Source of the DNA: Salinicola lusitanus
GTDB taxonomy: Bacteria; Pseudomonadota; Gammaproteobacteria; Pseudomonadales; Halomonadaceae
Assembly: GCF_003206045.1 (NCBI RefSeq)
Contig: NZ_PZJM01000002.1
Location: 253,576-317,575, forward strand
DNA: 64,000 bases
Direction: 5' to 3'
Shown here: positions 21,374 to 30,004 of the stretch, in pieces
Layout: every line of letters starts with the position of its first letter
How positions within the stretch are numbered: the first letter of the stretch is position 1
Made by a program: the position numbers and the translations under genes
Notes under the pieces: generated by a model
What the model saw: the letters and a program-made list of their open reading frames with translations, nothing else
The model's database searches: none
What the model was told of the DNA's origin: nothing

Positions 21374-22441
21374 ATGCCTGAAACCGAATTCCATCAAGCC
21401 CGCACCGCCAGGCGGTCCAGTCCGCTCGGCGAGCGCCTGTTGATGATCTGGGATCTTGCCGTCGTCGTGCTGGTGGCGATCAACCTGGCACTGCTGCTGT
21501 TCGACAGCCTGTTCCTGATCCCGCCGCTCAATAGCGCTTTCGGCGCCGTGGCGCCGGGTCTTCATGCCGCCTACGACACCTACATCAGAGCCAATTTCGT
21601 CGAGATCGACCTCTGTTTCGTCGCCATCTTCCTGCTCGACGTGCTGCTGGGCTGGGCCATCGCCATCGCTCAGCGCCGCTATGCCCGCTGGTTCTTCTAT
21701 CCGTTCGTGCACTGGTACGACGTGCTCGGCTGCATCCCCCTGGCCGGATTCCGCCTGCTGCGCGTGCTGCGTGTCATCTCGCTGCTGATCCGGCTGCAGC
21801 GCCTGGGCCTCGTCGACGTGACGCGCTGGCGTCTCTATCGCTTCTATCGCACCTATTACGGTGTGCTGATGGAAGAGATCTCCGACCGGGTCGCCATCAA
21901 CCTGCTCGGCGATCTGCAGAAGGAGATCCGCAACAGCAAACACCTGACCCAGCGCATTTCGAACGAGGTGATCCAGCCGCGCAAGGCGGCCCTCGTCGAC
22001 GAGATCGCCAGCCGGCTGGAGCGCACCGTCAGCAAGGGCTACGCCGAGAATCACCAGCAGGTGCACCGCTATGTCGCGGCGCTGGTGGCCAGGACGATGG
22101 AGGAGAACGAGGAGCTGCGGCGGCTACGGCGCCTGCCCATGGGCGATGCCGTGGCGGAGAGCATCGAACGCAGCCTCAGCGACATTGCCAGTCGCGTCGT
22201 CCACGAGGCCATCGATGGTCTGCGCTCGCCGCATTTCCACTCGTTGATGACCGACCTGGTCGGCAGCGGTCTCGACGCCTGGCTGCAGGTCGACGACAAG
22301 ACCGACCGGGTGACCCAGCAGGTGCTGATCGACATGCTGGAGCTGCTCAAGGAGCAGGTCGCCATCAAGCGCTGGAAAAGTGAGCTCAGCGAGCCGCGAA
22401 CCCGGCACGACGACACCGCCGAACCGACTGGCGGGGGCTGA
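21374..22441 (+). CDS. Voltage-sensor-like membrane protein with long cytoplasmic helical domain
   Basis: 355 residues. Four hydrophobic segments lie at about 27-49, 74-99, 109-125 and 127-145. The fourth has regularly spaced arginines (R127, R130, R133, R140, R143) after a short S3-like HWYDVLG segment, as in voltage-sensor domains of ion channels. No pore helix or selectivity filter follows; instead there are about 200 residues of charged, helix-forming sequence. I do not recognise a named family. It could be a channel accessory, a sensor, or an anchored scaffold. It starts 59 bases after the thioesterase gene. Confidence 0.6.
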   Translation: MPETEFHQARTARRSSPLGERLLMIWDLAVVVLVAINLALLLFDSLFLIPPLNSAFGAVAPGLHAAYDTYIRANFVEIDLCFVAIFLLDVLLGWAIAIAQRRYARWFFYPFVHWYDVLGCIPLAGFRLLRVLRVISLLIRLQRLGLVDVTRWRLYRFYRTYYGVLMEEISDRVAINLLGDLQKEIRNSKHLTQRISNEVIQPRKAALVDEIASRLERTVSKGYAENHQQVHRYVAALVARTMEENEELRRLRRLPMGDAVAESIERSLSDIASRVVHEAIDGLRSPHFHSLMTDLVGSGLDAWLQVDDKTDRVTQQVLIDMLELLKEQVAIKRWKSELSEPRTRHDDTAEPTGGG

Positions 22442-22450
22442 ACCGGCGAA

Positions 22451-22984
22451 TCAGTCGGGCGCCGGCCCCAGCATCCGGCGCAAGGTGCCATCTCGAAGCC
22501 GGAAGTGGTGGTACAGCGCCATGCAGACATGGCCGACGATCATGAGCGTCAGCAGCCAGGCAAACGTGCCGTGCAGGCCACCGAAGCTGGCGGCCCAGGG
22601 CGCATCGGCGCCTTCGAACCAGGCCTTGCCGAAGAGATGGACGCCGTACCCCATGCCCCAGGTCATCAAGGCACCCGACAGCGGCATCAGTATCAGCAAC
22701 GCATACATCACCACGTGGCCGACGATGGCCAGGCGCTGCAGCCCGCCTTCGTGGCGCGGGCGACGCCGGCGCTGGGAAAGCGCCCACAGCGTGCGAACCG
22801 CCATCAGGATCAGCACGCTCACCCCGATGGTGGTATGCCACGGGAAGATCGCCTGGCTGAAGGCGTTGTCCTTCCACAGGGCGTTGACGAACACACTGCT
22901 CAATTGCGTGACGATCAGCACCGCGACCAGCCAGTGCAGGATTCGCGTCACTCGACCGTAGGCCCGCGGGGCATCCTTCAGCAT
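22451..22984 (-). CDS. Cytochrome b561-family di-haem membrane protein
   Basis: 177 residues, four transmembrane helices with histidines placed for two b haems: RILHWLVAVLIV, PWHTTIGVSVLI, VGHVVMYALLILMPLSG, and GHVCMALYHHF at the end. This is the bacterial CybB/YodB/YceJ-type family, which transfers electrons from ubiquinol, often to superoxide or a periplasmic acceptor. ATG 22984 (MLKDAPRAYGRVTRILHW) is the usual beginning. No YceI partner is next to it. Confidence 0.88.
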   Translation of the reverse strand: MLKDAPRAYGRVTRILHWLVAVLIVTQLSSVFVNALWKDNAFSQAIFPWHTTIGVSVLILMAVRTLWALSQRRRRPRHEGGLQRLAIVGHVVMYALLILMPLSGALMTWGMGYGVHLFGKAWFEGADAPWAASFGGLHGTFAWLLTLMIVGHVCMALYHHFRLRDGTLRRMLGPAPD

Positions 22985-23057
22985 GATGATCTCGCTCTCC
23001 CGTCGTGGTCTGCGGCAAGGCGCCTCGGCGCACATCGGATCGCCAGCGTTGCCGCCG

Positions 23058-24113
23058 TCATGGCACGATTCGCAATAGCGTGTAGGGCGCTTCGCACGCT
23101 TCCCGTTCGTCCCGCTGGTCGATTCGGCCCAGCGACATGTCGCGATCGTTGTCGTAGGCCACGAACAGCCGCTCGGCGTCGAGCACCGCCAACCCCTCAG
23201 CCTTGTGCTCGAACTCCAGCACATCCCCGTGAACGTCCTCCACGATCGAGGGCGGGGTCCCGCGACTCAGATCGGCCAGTGCCATCGACCACAGGTAGCC
23301 GCCGATCTGCTCGCCATGCTCGTCCGCCACCTCGAAACTGGCCATGAGATAGAGGCGATCGTTGAAGGGATCGTATTCGAGGCTCGATAGACCGCAGATG
23401 TGGCGGACACCCGCGTACTCCGAGGGGTCGAAGCGGTAGCGCTCGCGGAGTTCGTCGACGAACTCCAGATTGCCGGCGGCCGTCGTCCGATAGTGAACGC
23501 CCACCACGCGAGCCACGTAATCGAAATCATCGTGCGCGCGCCCCTGCTCTCGAACGCCGAACAGCAACAACCCATCGCAGGGCTCGTCCAGCTCAGGCGA
23601 AGCCGGAACCGCCGCCAGCCCCTCGATCTTGTAGTACGGCAGGCCGATGGCATCGTCGAGCTTGCGACGCAGCTCCAGCGACCCCTCGACACCGTCGCGG
23701 GGATCCGGATCCACGACCTGCACCCGCTCCGGCTCGCCCACCGGCCAGATCAGCAGGTGATTGTAGACGTTGAGATCGTGACTCTCGTCGTCGATGCGGT
23801 CGAATCCGGTGGTCGCCAGGATGTAGCGCCCATCGACGGTCAGGGCGAAGTCCTCGTACTTGACCGCGCGCCGGATGGCATCGGCGGTCAGGAATCGATG
23901 GCTATCGGGATCCGGCACCCCCTCCACCAGATCGAAGGCGAAGACGGCCGAGCGCCCCTCTCCCGGAATCGGCTTGTCGCTGGCCAGCAGCAGACGATGG
24001 CCGTCGAAGACCACCGCCGACACCTCGACGTTGACCGGCGAGCCGTCCTCGTATTGCAGTCCGGGAGAAAAACAGGTCAGCGTTCCCTCGGCGATGATCT
24101 CGGTACGTAGCAT
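23058..24113 (-). CDS. DUF3616-like beta-propeller protein of unknown function
   Basis: 351 residues without a signal peptide. Recurrent strands such as VSAVVFDGHRLLLASDKP, KYEDFALTVDGRYILATTGF, YKIEGLAAVP, and HKAEGLAVLDAERLFVAYDND have the look of a propeller and of esterase-like-phytase/DUF3616 proteins. No catalytic motif can be assigned. Many acidic loops (DPDPRD, DDFDY, DNDRD) could bind divalent metal. It follows the I78 inhibitor gene on the same strand but is separated from it by that gene's terminator. Confidence 0.6.
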   Translation of the reverse strand: MLRTEIIAEGTLTCFSPGLQYEDGSPVNVEVSAVVFDGHRLLLASDKPIPGEGRSAVFAFDLVEGVPDPDSHRFLTADAIRRAVKYEDFALTVDGRYILATTGFDRIDDESHDLNVYNHLLIWPVGEPERVQVVDPDPRDGVEGSLELRRKLDDAIGLPYYKIEGLAAVPASPELDEPCDGLLLFGVREQGRAHDDFDYVARVVGVHYRTTAAGNLEFVDELRERYRFDPSEYAGVRHICGLSSLEYDPFNDRLYLMASFEVADEHGEQIGGYLWSMALADLSRGTPPSIVEDVHGDVLEFEHKAEGLAVLDAERLFVAYDNDRDMSLGRIDQRDEREACEAPYTLLRIVP

Positions 24114-24143
24114 GGCAACCTCCCCGGCAGGGCCCGCTGCGTG

Positions 24144-24170
24144 AAAGAAAAGGGCCGAATGGTTCGGCCC
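24144..24170 (-). terminator. Rho-independent terminator of the I78 inhibitor gene
   Basis: Perfect stem GGGCCGAA (24152-24159) and TTCGGCCC (24163-24170) with a 3-base loop, followed on the minus strand by a T-rich run (24144-24151). It lies 22 bases after the stop of the inhibitor gene. Confidence 0.88.
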
Positions 24171-24192
24171 TCGAAGTCCGCTGTTGCCGCGA

Positions 24193-24510
24193 TCAACCGC
24201 AGGAGATATCCGTGATCATGCGCTGATCGTCGACCTTGATATCGAGCCGCTCCGCACGGTAGTCCATGGTGTAGCCCTTGCCGGGCTCGATGACTCGAAT
24301 CTCGGAGGCCCGTGATCGGTCCGCGATATCCGCCCGCAGCGCATCGGTGAGGGTTTCCCCGACCAGGCTACCCACCGTCTGAGCACCGCAGGCATCCTCG
24401 GGAACCGGCTTCACGTCGGGGGGCAGAGGCGCCTCGTCGGGCTTGGGTGCCGTGCTGCAACCCGCCAATAGAAAGCCACTCACGATCAGCGCCGCACCGG
24501 AAATTTTCAT
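24193..24510 (-). CDS. I78-family peptidase inhibitor lipoprotein
   Basis: 105 residues: signal peptide with lipobox (SGFLLAGC), a proline-rich spacer, then an Inhibitor_I78 domain. The domain is shown by CGAQTVGSLVGE, IRVIEPGKGYTMDYRAERL, VDDQRMITDISCG. The paired cysteines at the two ends of the domain are probably disulfide-bonded. I78 proteins resemble the fungal serine protease inhibitor AmbI and are common as small bacterial lipoproteins. ATG 24510 has AAGGAG just upstream. Targets are unknown; protection against external proteases is inferred from the family. Confidence 0.85.
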   Translation of the reverse strand: MKISGAALIVSGFLLAGCSTAPKPDEAPLPPDVKPVPEDACGAQTVGSLVGETLTDALRADIADRSRASEIRVIEPGKGYTMDYRAERLDIKVDDQRMITDISCG

Positions 24511-24756
24511 GCCTTGCTCCTTGCTGGAGAAACCGCTCTCGTTGATTGAGGCGCGCCGAGCCGGGCGCCACATCGGATTCGCCAAGCCTAGCAGGTCACG
24601 CCGAACTCGGCATCGGCTGGTCGACCCGGCGCAGTGCCGCTAGACTCAAACTCTCATTGACCGGCCCTTGTCCCGGTCAGCCACGCAGAGCCGTCCCGGA
24701 CGGACGACCCAAAACAACCGAGTCTTCAAGCTCATCGATCGCAAAGGAACGCCACC

Positions 24757-25701
24757 ATGCGCCCGTCGCTCTCCGTTCGCCTCATCACCTCCATCGCCGC
24801 CGCGGCGATCACCGCCAGCCTCGGCGTGGGCCAAGCCGTGGCGCAGGACGACCAGCAGCCGATTCGCGTCGCCTCCAAGATCGATACCGAGGGCTCCCTG
24901 CTCGGCAACATGATCGTCGACGTCCTGGAAAACGCCGACCTGCCGGTCGATAGTCGGCTGCAGCTCGGCCCCACCAACATCGTGCGCCAGGCGCTGGTGG
25001 CGGGCGATATCGATCTCTACCCCGAATACACCGGCAACGGCGCGTTCTTCACCGACACGACCGACGATCCGGCCTGGAAGGACGAGCAGGCGGGCTACGA
25101 CAAGATCAAGGCTGCCGACAGCGAGGCGCATCAGCTGGCTTGGCTGACGCCGGCGCCGGCCAACAACACCTGGGCCATCGCCGTACGCCAGGACGTGGCC
25201 GACGACAACGACCTGTCCACCATGGCCGATTTCGGCCAGTGGGTCAGTGACGGTGGCGAGATCAAGCTGGCCGCCTCGGCCGAATTCGTCGAGAGCGATG
25301 CGGCGCTGCCCAGCTTCCAGCGCGCCTACGACTTCACGCTCGACGAAGACCAGTTGCTGGTGCTCTCGGGCGGCAACACCGCCGCCACCATCCGTGCCGC
25401 TGCCGAAGGCACCAGCGGCACCAACGCCGCCATGGTCTACGGCACCGACGGCGCCATCGCCGCCGCCGAACTCAAGGTGATGGACGATCCCAAGGGCGTG
25501 CAGATGGTCTACGAGCCGGCCCCGGTGGTGCGTCAGTCGGTGCTCGACACCTATCCCCAGATCGCGGAACTGCTGAAGCCGGTATTCGAATCCCTCGATC
25601 GCGAGACGCTGCAGACGCTGAACGGCAAGATCCAGGTCGACGGGCTGCCGGCCGATCAGGTCGCCCATGACTACCTGACCGAGCAAGGCCTGCTGGACTG
25701 A
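24757..25701 (+). CDS. Osmoprotectant ABC transporter substrate-binding protein (OsmX/YehZ type)
   Basis: 314 residues with a cleavable signal (AAAAITASLGVGQAVAQ). The mature protein is an OpuAC/QAT-type binding domain: IRVASKIDTEGSLLGNMIVDVLENADLPV, LYPEYTGNGAFFTD and LADQ-like C-terminal helix VDGLPADQVAHDYL. It should capture glycine betaine, choline or a related quaternary amine in the periplasm. It is the first gene of a four-gene operon (binding protein, permease, ATPase, permease), the order of yehZYXW. AAAGGA lies upstream of ATG 24757. Confidence 0.9.
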   Translation: MRPSLSVRLITSIAAAAITASLGVGQAVAQDDQQPIRVASKIDTEGSLLGNMIVDVLENADLPVDSRLQLGPTNIVRQALVAGDIDLYPEYTGNGAFFTDTTDDPAWKDEQAGYDKIKAADSEAHQLAWLTPAPANNTWAIAVRQDVADDNDLSTMADFGQWVSDGGEIKLAASAEFVESDAALPSFQRAYDFTLDEDQLLVLSGGNTAATIRAAAEGTSGTNAAMVYGTDGAIAAAELKVMDDPKGVQMVYEPAPVVRQSVLDTYPQIAELLKPVFESLDRETLQTLNGKIQVDGLPADQVAHDYLTEQGLLD

Positions 25702-25709
25702 GTTCGATC

Positions 25710-26897
25710 GTGGCGCTTCCCGAACGACGCCGATGGGTCGGCAACCGGGTGCTGGCGACGCTGCTGATTGCGGCCGTCGCCAGCGTCGTGCTGCTGCCGT
25801 TTGCCAGCCTGTCCCCCAATCGGCTGGTGTCGGGCCAACCGGTCATGCTGTGGCAGGCGCTGGCCGGCTGGCAACTCGCGGCCTTCGCGCTGATCGGACT
25901 CCTGCTGCTGGTCGCGGCGCTGGCCGGACCGCTGCCCCGACGCCTCGCGCTGTGGCTGTCGCTGGGCGCCACGCTACCGCTGCTGGCGCTCGATCTCCAG
26001 GCGCTCGGGGCCTACGCCCATGGCGCCCTGGCCGACGCCTCGCCGGCCGCGCGCGTGTCGCAGGGCGCGACCTTCTGGATCCTGCTGTTCGCCAGCGCGC
26101 TGATCGCCATCGATGCGCTGCAACGGCTGCGTCTCGGCCCGGCGGGGCGCGCCCTCTACGGCGTCGCGGCGCTGGCGGTGATCGGCGTCTGTTTCTCCGG
26201 CGAGCTGCTCTCGCCGCTGTCGATCATGCGCGAATTCGCCAACCAGCGGGACAACTTCATCGACCAGTTGGTGCGACACCTGCTGCTGGTCGGCGGTGCG
26301 CTGCTGCCCGCCCTGCTGGTCGGTCTGCCGCTGGGCCTGCTGGCCAATCGTCGGGCCCGCCTGCGCAACGGCCTGTTCAGTGTGCTCAACGTGTTCCAGA
26401 CGCTACCGTCGATCGCGGTGTTCGGACTGCTGATCGCGCCGCTCTCGGCGCTCGGCCGGGCGGTGCCGTGGCTGGGCGAGCTGGGGGTCAGCGGTATCGG
26501 CGTGGCGCCGGCGATCATCGCCCTGGTGCTCTACTCGCTGCTGCCGATCGTGCGCAACACCTACTCCGGCCTCGCCGGTGTCTCGACCGGCGCCCTGGAG
26601 GCGGCCCGCGGCATGGGCATGACGCCGCGCCAGATCTTGTGGCGGGTGGAGATCCCGCTGGCGCTACCGGTGATCCTGTCGGGGCTGCGCATCGTCACCG
26701 TCCAGGCGATCGGGCTGGTGGTGGTCGCCGCCCTGATCGGGGCCGGCGGCTTCGGCACCTTCATCTTCCAGGGGCTGGGCCAGTACGCCATAGACCTGGT
26801 GCTGCTGGGCGCCATCCCGACCATCGTGCTGGCGGTCATCGCCGACTTTGCGCTGCAGATTCTGGTCAGCCTGAGCCGCCCTTCCGGTACTCGCTGA
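25710..26897 (+). CDS. Osmoprotectant ABC transporter permease (YehY type, extended N-terminus)
   Basis: 395 residues. The first about 170 residues add several extra helices, as in YehY. The remainder is a standard binding-protein-dependent permease domain with the EAA loop LEAARGMGMTPRQILWRVEIPLALPVIL. The start is GTG 25710, eight bases after the binding-protein gene stop. It should form a heterodimeric channel with the second permease encoded at 28005. Confidence 0.9.
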   Translation: MALPERRRWVGNRVLATLLIAAVASVVLLPFASLSPNRLVSGQPVMLWQALAGWQLAAFALIGLLLLVAALAGPLPRRLALWLSLGATLPLLALDLQALGAYAHGALADASPAARVSQGATFWILLFASALIAIDALQRLRLGPAGRALYGVAALAVIGVCFSGELLSPLSIMREFANQRDNFIDQLVRHLLLVGGALLPALLVGLPLGLLANRRARLRNGLFSVLNVFQTLPSIAVFGLLIAPLSALGRAVPWLGELGVSGIGVAPAIIALVLYSLLPIVRNTYSGLAGVSTGALEAARGMGMTPRQILWRVEIPLALPVILSGLRIVTVQAIGLVVVAALIGAGGFGTFIFQGLGQYAIDLVLLGAIPTIVLAVIADFALQILVSLSRPSGTR

Positions 26898-26928
26898 CGC
26901 TGTTTCAGGCACCGATCAGGAAAGACCC

Positions 26929-28008
26929 ATGATTGAATTGCAAGGGCTGACCAAGACCTACGCGGGCAAGAACGTCGTCGAGGACGTCTCGATGACGCTG
27001 GAGACCGGTGAGTTCGGCGTGCTGATCGGCCCTTCCGGCTGTGGCAAGTCGACCACCCTGAAGATGATCAACCGGCTGGTGCCGCTGAGCAGTGGCCGGA
27101 TCATTCTCAACGGCGACGACGTGACCGAGCTACCGGCCGAGCAGCTCAGGCGACGGATCGGCTACGCCATCCAGTCGACCGGGCTGTTCCCGCACTGGAG
27201 CGTGGCCCGGAATATCGCCACCGTGCCGCAGCTGTTGAAATGGTCGAAGTCCCGTATCGACGACCGGGTCGACGAACTGATGGCGATGTTCCACCTCGAC
27301 CCGGCCGAGTTCCGCCACAAGTACCCGCACCAGCTCTCCGGCGGCCAGGCGCAGCGCGTCGGCGTGGCTCGCGCGCTCGCCGCCGATCCGGAAGTGCTGC
27401 TGATGGACGAGCCGTTCGGCGCGGTCGACCCGATCACCCGCGAGGCGCTCCAGGCGGAGATGCGTCGGGTTCATGGCCAGACCGGCAAGACCATCGTCTT
27501 CGTCACCCACGACATGGACGAGGCGCTGCAGCTGGCGACCCGGATCGCGCTGCTCAACAACGGCAGGCTGGTCCAGTACGACCGCCCCATCGAGATGATG
27601 GTGAAACCCGCGGACGACTTCGTTCGCGAGTTCTTCGGCCAGGCCGACCTGGGGCTCAAGCTGCTCTCGCGGCGCTGGGTCCATCAGTACCAGCGGCCTC
27701 CGAGCCTGACCCATCACGCCACGCTTCCCGGCCTCGATCACTGCTGGCGACTCGACGAGGCCGGCCGGCCGATCGTTCTCGAGGGCGCCCGGCTGGACGA
27801 CCAGCATCAGCACACCGACGTCAGGTCGGAGTGGATCGCCACGCCGGAGATGAGCATGAAGGAAGCGCTCTCGCGGATGGTCTGGTATCGCGTGATGGTG
27901 CTGCCGGTCGTCGATGAAACCGGCAAGCTGGTCGGCGAGGTGGGCATGCAGGGCATCATGGGAATCGAGTCGAACGGCGGGCTGCACGCCGGAGGGCCGG
28001 CGTCATGA
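26929..28008 (+). CDS. Osmoprotectant ABC transporter ATP-binding protein
   Basis: 359 residues. Walker [10 protein letters not shown] near residue 35, signature [15 protein letters not shown], Walker [14 protein letters not shown] and the switch His in FVTHDMDEA are all intact. The C-terminal about 100 residues include a CBS-like segment ([29 protein letters not shown], split here) that in OpuA-type transporters senses ionic strength. It matches the OsmV/YehX group. Its TGA overlaps the next permease ATG (ATGA). Confidence 0.92.
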   Translation: MIELQGLTKTYAGKNVVEDVSMTLETGEFGVLIGPSGCGKSTTLKMINRLVPLSSGRIILNGDDVTELPAEQLRRRIGYAIQSTGLFPHWSVARNIATVPQLLKWSKSRIDDRVDELMAMFHLDPAEFRHKYPHQLSGGQAQRVGVARALAADPEVLLMDEPFGAVDPITREALQAEMRRVHGQTGKTIVFVTHDMDEALQLATRIALLNNGRLVQYDRPIEMMVKPADDFVREFFGQADLGLKLLSRRWVHQYQRPPSLTHHATLPGLDHCWRLDEAGRPIVLEGARLDDQHQHTDVRSEWIATPEMSMKEALSRMVWYRVMVLPVVDETGKLVGEVGMQGIMGIESNGGLHAGGPAS

Positions 28009-28778
28009 GCGGCGCAGCTCGAAGCGCGCGACAGTGGCGGGCGGCTTCCGCCGGCAACGGCGTACTGTTTGTGCTGATCGCGTTGCTGATCGCACTGACG
28101 CTGGGAATGGCCCAGCTCGAGCCGCTGTTTCGGGCGCTGTTTCCCGATCTCGGCAACCCGCTCTACGCCCGCGACAGCTTCCTCAACCTGATGCTGGCCC
28201 ATATCGGGCTGGTGCTGGTGTCGTCGCTGATCTCGGTGACGATCGGCATCGCCGCCGGCCTGTTCGTCACTCGCCCGGTCGGGCGCGAGTTCGAACCGAT
28301 GGTGTCGTCGCTGGCCGCCATCGGCCAGACCTTCCCGCCTGCCGCGGTGCTCGCCATCGCCGTCCCGCTGGCCGGCTTCGGCTTCGCCCCGACCATCATC
28401 GCCCTCTCCCTCTACGGCCTGCTGCCGGTGATCCAGAACACCATCGCCGGTCTCGGCACGGTACCGCAGACCACGCTGGAGGCCGCCCGCGGCAACGGCA
28501 TGAGCCGTTGGCAGATTCTGCGCCGCGTCGAACTGCCGCTGGCGATGCGGGTGATCATCGCCGGCATTCGCGTCTCGGTGATCATCAACATCGGCACCGC
28601 CACCATCGGCTCCACCGTCGGCGCCAAGAGCCTGGGCACACCGCTGATCGCCGGCCTGGTCGGCAACAACCTCGCCTACGTGATCCAGGGCGCGCTGCTG
28701 GTCGGGCTGCTGGCGATCGTCACCGACCTGCTGTTCGAGCGGCTGGAGCGACGCTACTCGTTCGGCGGCCAAGCCTAG
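28005..28778 (+). CDS. Osmoprotectant ABC transporter permease (YehW type)
   Basis: 257 residues, about six helices, EAA loop [26 protein letters not shown] followed by the [18 protein letters not shown] segment typical of OpuBB/YehW permeases. It overlaps the ATPase gene by four bases, so translation is coupled. It is the last gene of the operon; no hairpin terminator was seen before the repeat that starts about 20 bases later. Confidence 0.91.
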   Translation: MSGAARSARQWRAASAGNGVLFVLIALLIALTLGMAQLEPLFRALFPDLGNPLYARDSFLNLMLAHIGLVLVSSLISVTIGIAAGLFVTRPVGREFEPMVSSLAAIGQTFPPAAVLAIAVPLAGFGFAPTIIALSLYGLLPVIQNTIAGLGTVPQTTLEAARGNGMSRWQILRRVELPLAMRVIIAGIRVSVIINIGTATIGSTVGAKSLGTPLIAGLVGNNLAYVIQGALLVGLLAIVTDLLFERLERRYSFGGQA

Positions 28779-28799
28779 TCGGCGCCGAGGGAATTGACG

Positions 28800-28981
28800 A
28801 GCGGCGTAACGCACGAAGCGTAAGGCGCGCGAAAGCGCAGCGGAGAGAACGTCTAGAAAGCGGCCTCGAATGGCAGGTTTCGCATCAGCCCGAGTCTATG
28901 AGGTACCGGTGAGGAGTTGCGCTCCGGCACCCTGAACCGACGTGACTTGCCCATCCAGCCCTTTATGCCGTGTTTCCCCGA
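28800..28981 (+). repeat. Diverged intergenic repeat, copy B
   Basis: Second copy of the repeat described at 19140-19340, same orientation. Key blocks are AGCGGAGAGAACGTC at 28839, GCGGCCTCGAA at 28860, TTGCGCTCCGGCACC at 28917 and TGCCGTGTTTCCCC at 28967. It lies between the last permease gene and the 3' end of the LysR gene and slightly overlaps the latter's end. Copy B is shorter by a gap of about 12 bases in the middle. Confidence 0.6.
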
Positions 28982-29898
28982 CCGGCGGTACTCTCCGCCT
29001 CATCGGACGAGAGGTCATCGGTGGGCGGGATCTGCTTGCGCAACTGACGAAGGAAGGCTTCCAGCGCCGGCGAGGCGTGCAGCGGCTTGCGCCGGAGAAT
29101 GCCGATTTCCCGTGGCTCCTGCATGTTGACGGGCAACCGGGTGATGTCGTCGAGATTGAAGACGTCGACGCTGGAGGCCGGCAGCAGCGCGTAGCCGAGC
29201 TTCGCTCTCACCATCGCGATCGCCGAGCTCATGAAGCTCACCTCCCAGCTGGGCGCGACCTGCCTGCCGGCGTGCTCCATCGCCAGATCCGCGTAGTGCC
29301 TTGCGCTCGAGCCCGGGGCCATGGCGATGTAGGGCATCTGGTCGAGCCCGTACCAGGGCGATTCACTGCGTCTTACCACCCGTGGCGGCGTGATCAGCAG
29401 GAGATCGTCGTGAAACAGCGGCTGGAAATCGAGCTCCCGGTCCCGTTGCAGAGGCGACCCCAGCCCCATGTCGACCTCACCGCGACGCACCCACTGGTGA
29501 ACCTGGTCGGCCAGGCCGTCGCGCAGGACGACGGTCACCTTGGGATGACGCTTGCGAAAGGCGGCGATGGCCCGCGGCAGCAACGACGAGGCCACCGAAG
29601 GCAGCCCGGCCACCGTGACCTTTCCCTGCTCGAGTTCGCGCACGTTGCGGGTGTCGTCCAGCGCCAGCGACATGTCGGCGAGGATACGCCGGGCGTGGCC
29701 CAGAAACAGCGCCCCACCCTCCGTCAGGACCACGGTACGGGTATTGCGCGCAAACAGCGCAATGCCCAGTTCTCCTTCCAACTTTCGTATCAGATAGCTC
29801 AACGCTGGCTGCGACAGGTGAATGTCCTTCGCGGCCCGCGTGAAGCTGGCCAACTCGGCGGTTCGCACGAATGCCTGCAGCTGCCGCTGATGAAACAT
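28963..29898 (-). CDS. LysR-family transcriptional regulator
   Basis: 311 residues. The N-terminal winged helix is MFHQRQLQAFVRTAELASFTRAAKDIHLSQPALSYLIRKLE (split here: ASFTRAAKDIHLSQPALSY), followed by the PBP2-like effector domain with TVAGLPSVASSLLP and KVTVVLRDG. It is divergent from the AtuA-like operon starting at 30005, with 106 bases between the starts. By the usual LysR logic it should control that operon, with an operon substrate or intermediate as co-inducer. This link is inferred from gene order. Confidence 0.9.
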   Translation of the reverse strand: MFHQRQLQAFVRTAELASFTRAAKDIHLSQPALSYLIRKLEGELGIALFARNTRTVVLTEGGALFLGHARRILADMSLALDDTRNVRELEQGKVTVAGLPSVASSLLPRAIAAFRKRHPKVTVVLRDGLADQVHQWVRRGEVDMGLGSPLQRDRELDFQPLFHDDLLLITPPRVVRRSESPWYGLDQMPYIAMAPGSSARHYADLAMEHAGRQVAPSWEVSFMSSAIAMVRAKLGYALLPASSVDVFNLDDITRLPVNMQEPREIGILRRKPLHASPALEAFLRQLRKQIPPTDDLSSDEAESTAGRGNTA

Positions 29899-30004
29899 CT
29901 CGCCCTCGAATCGAAATTTTTTATCAATTCATAAGATATATGGCTTTGCCTGATCCTGTCGCGCTACGCCATTGTTTTTCGATCTTCGATGCCATGGAAC
30001 CCTC
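29899..30004. promoter_or_regulatory. Divergent LysR/AtuA-operon promoter region
   Basis: 106 bases between divergent starts. The first 50 bases are AT-rich (around 29910-29945, with ATCAATTCATAAGATAT), unlike the GC-rich flanks. This is the natural place for a LysR binding site and for both promoters. I could not fix a T-N11-A box by eye. Confidence 0.5.

Noticed and set aside
24659..24690. Short GC-rich inverted sequence CCGGCCCTTGTCCCGG before the osmoprotectant operon
   Set aside because: The pairing is short and imperfect and cannot be told from chance in GC-rich DNA.
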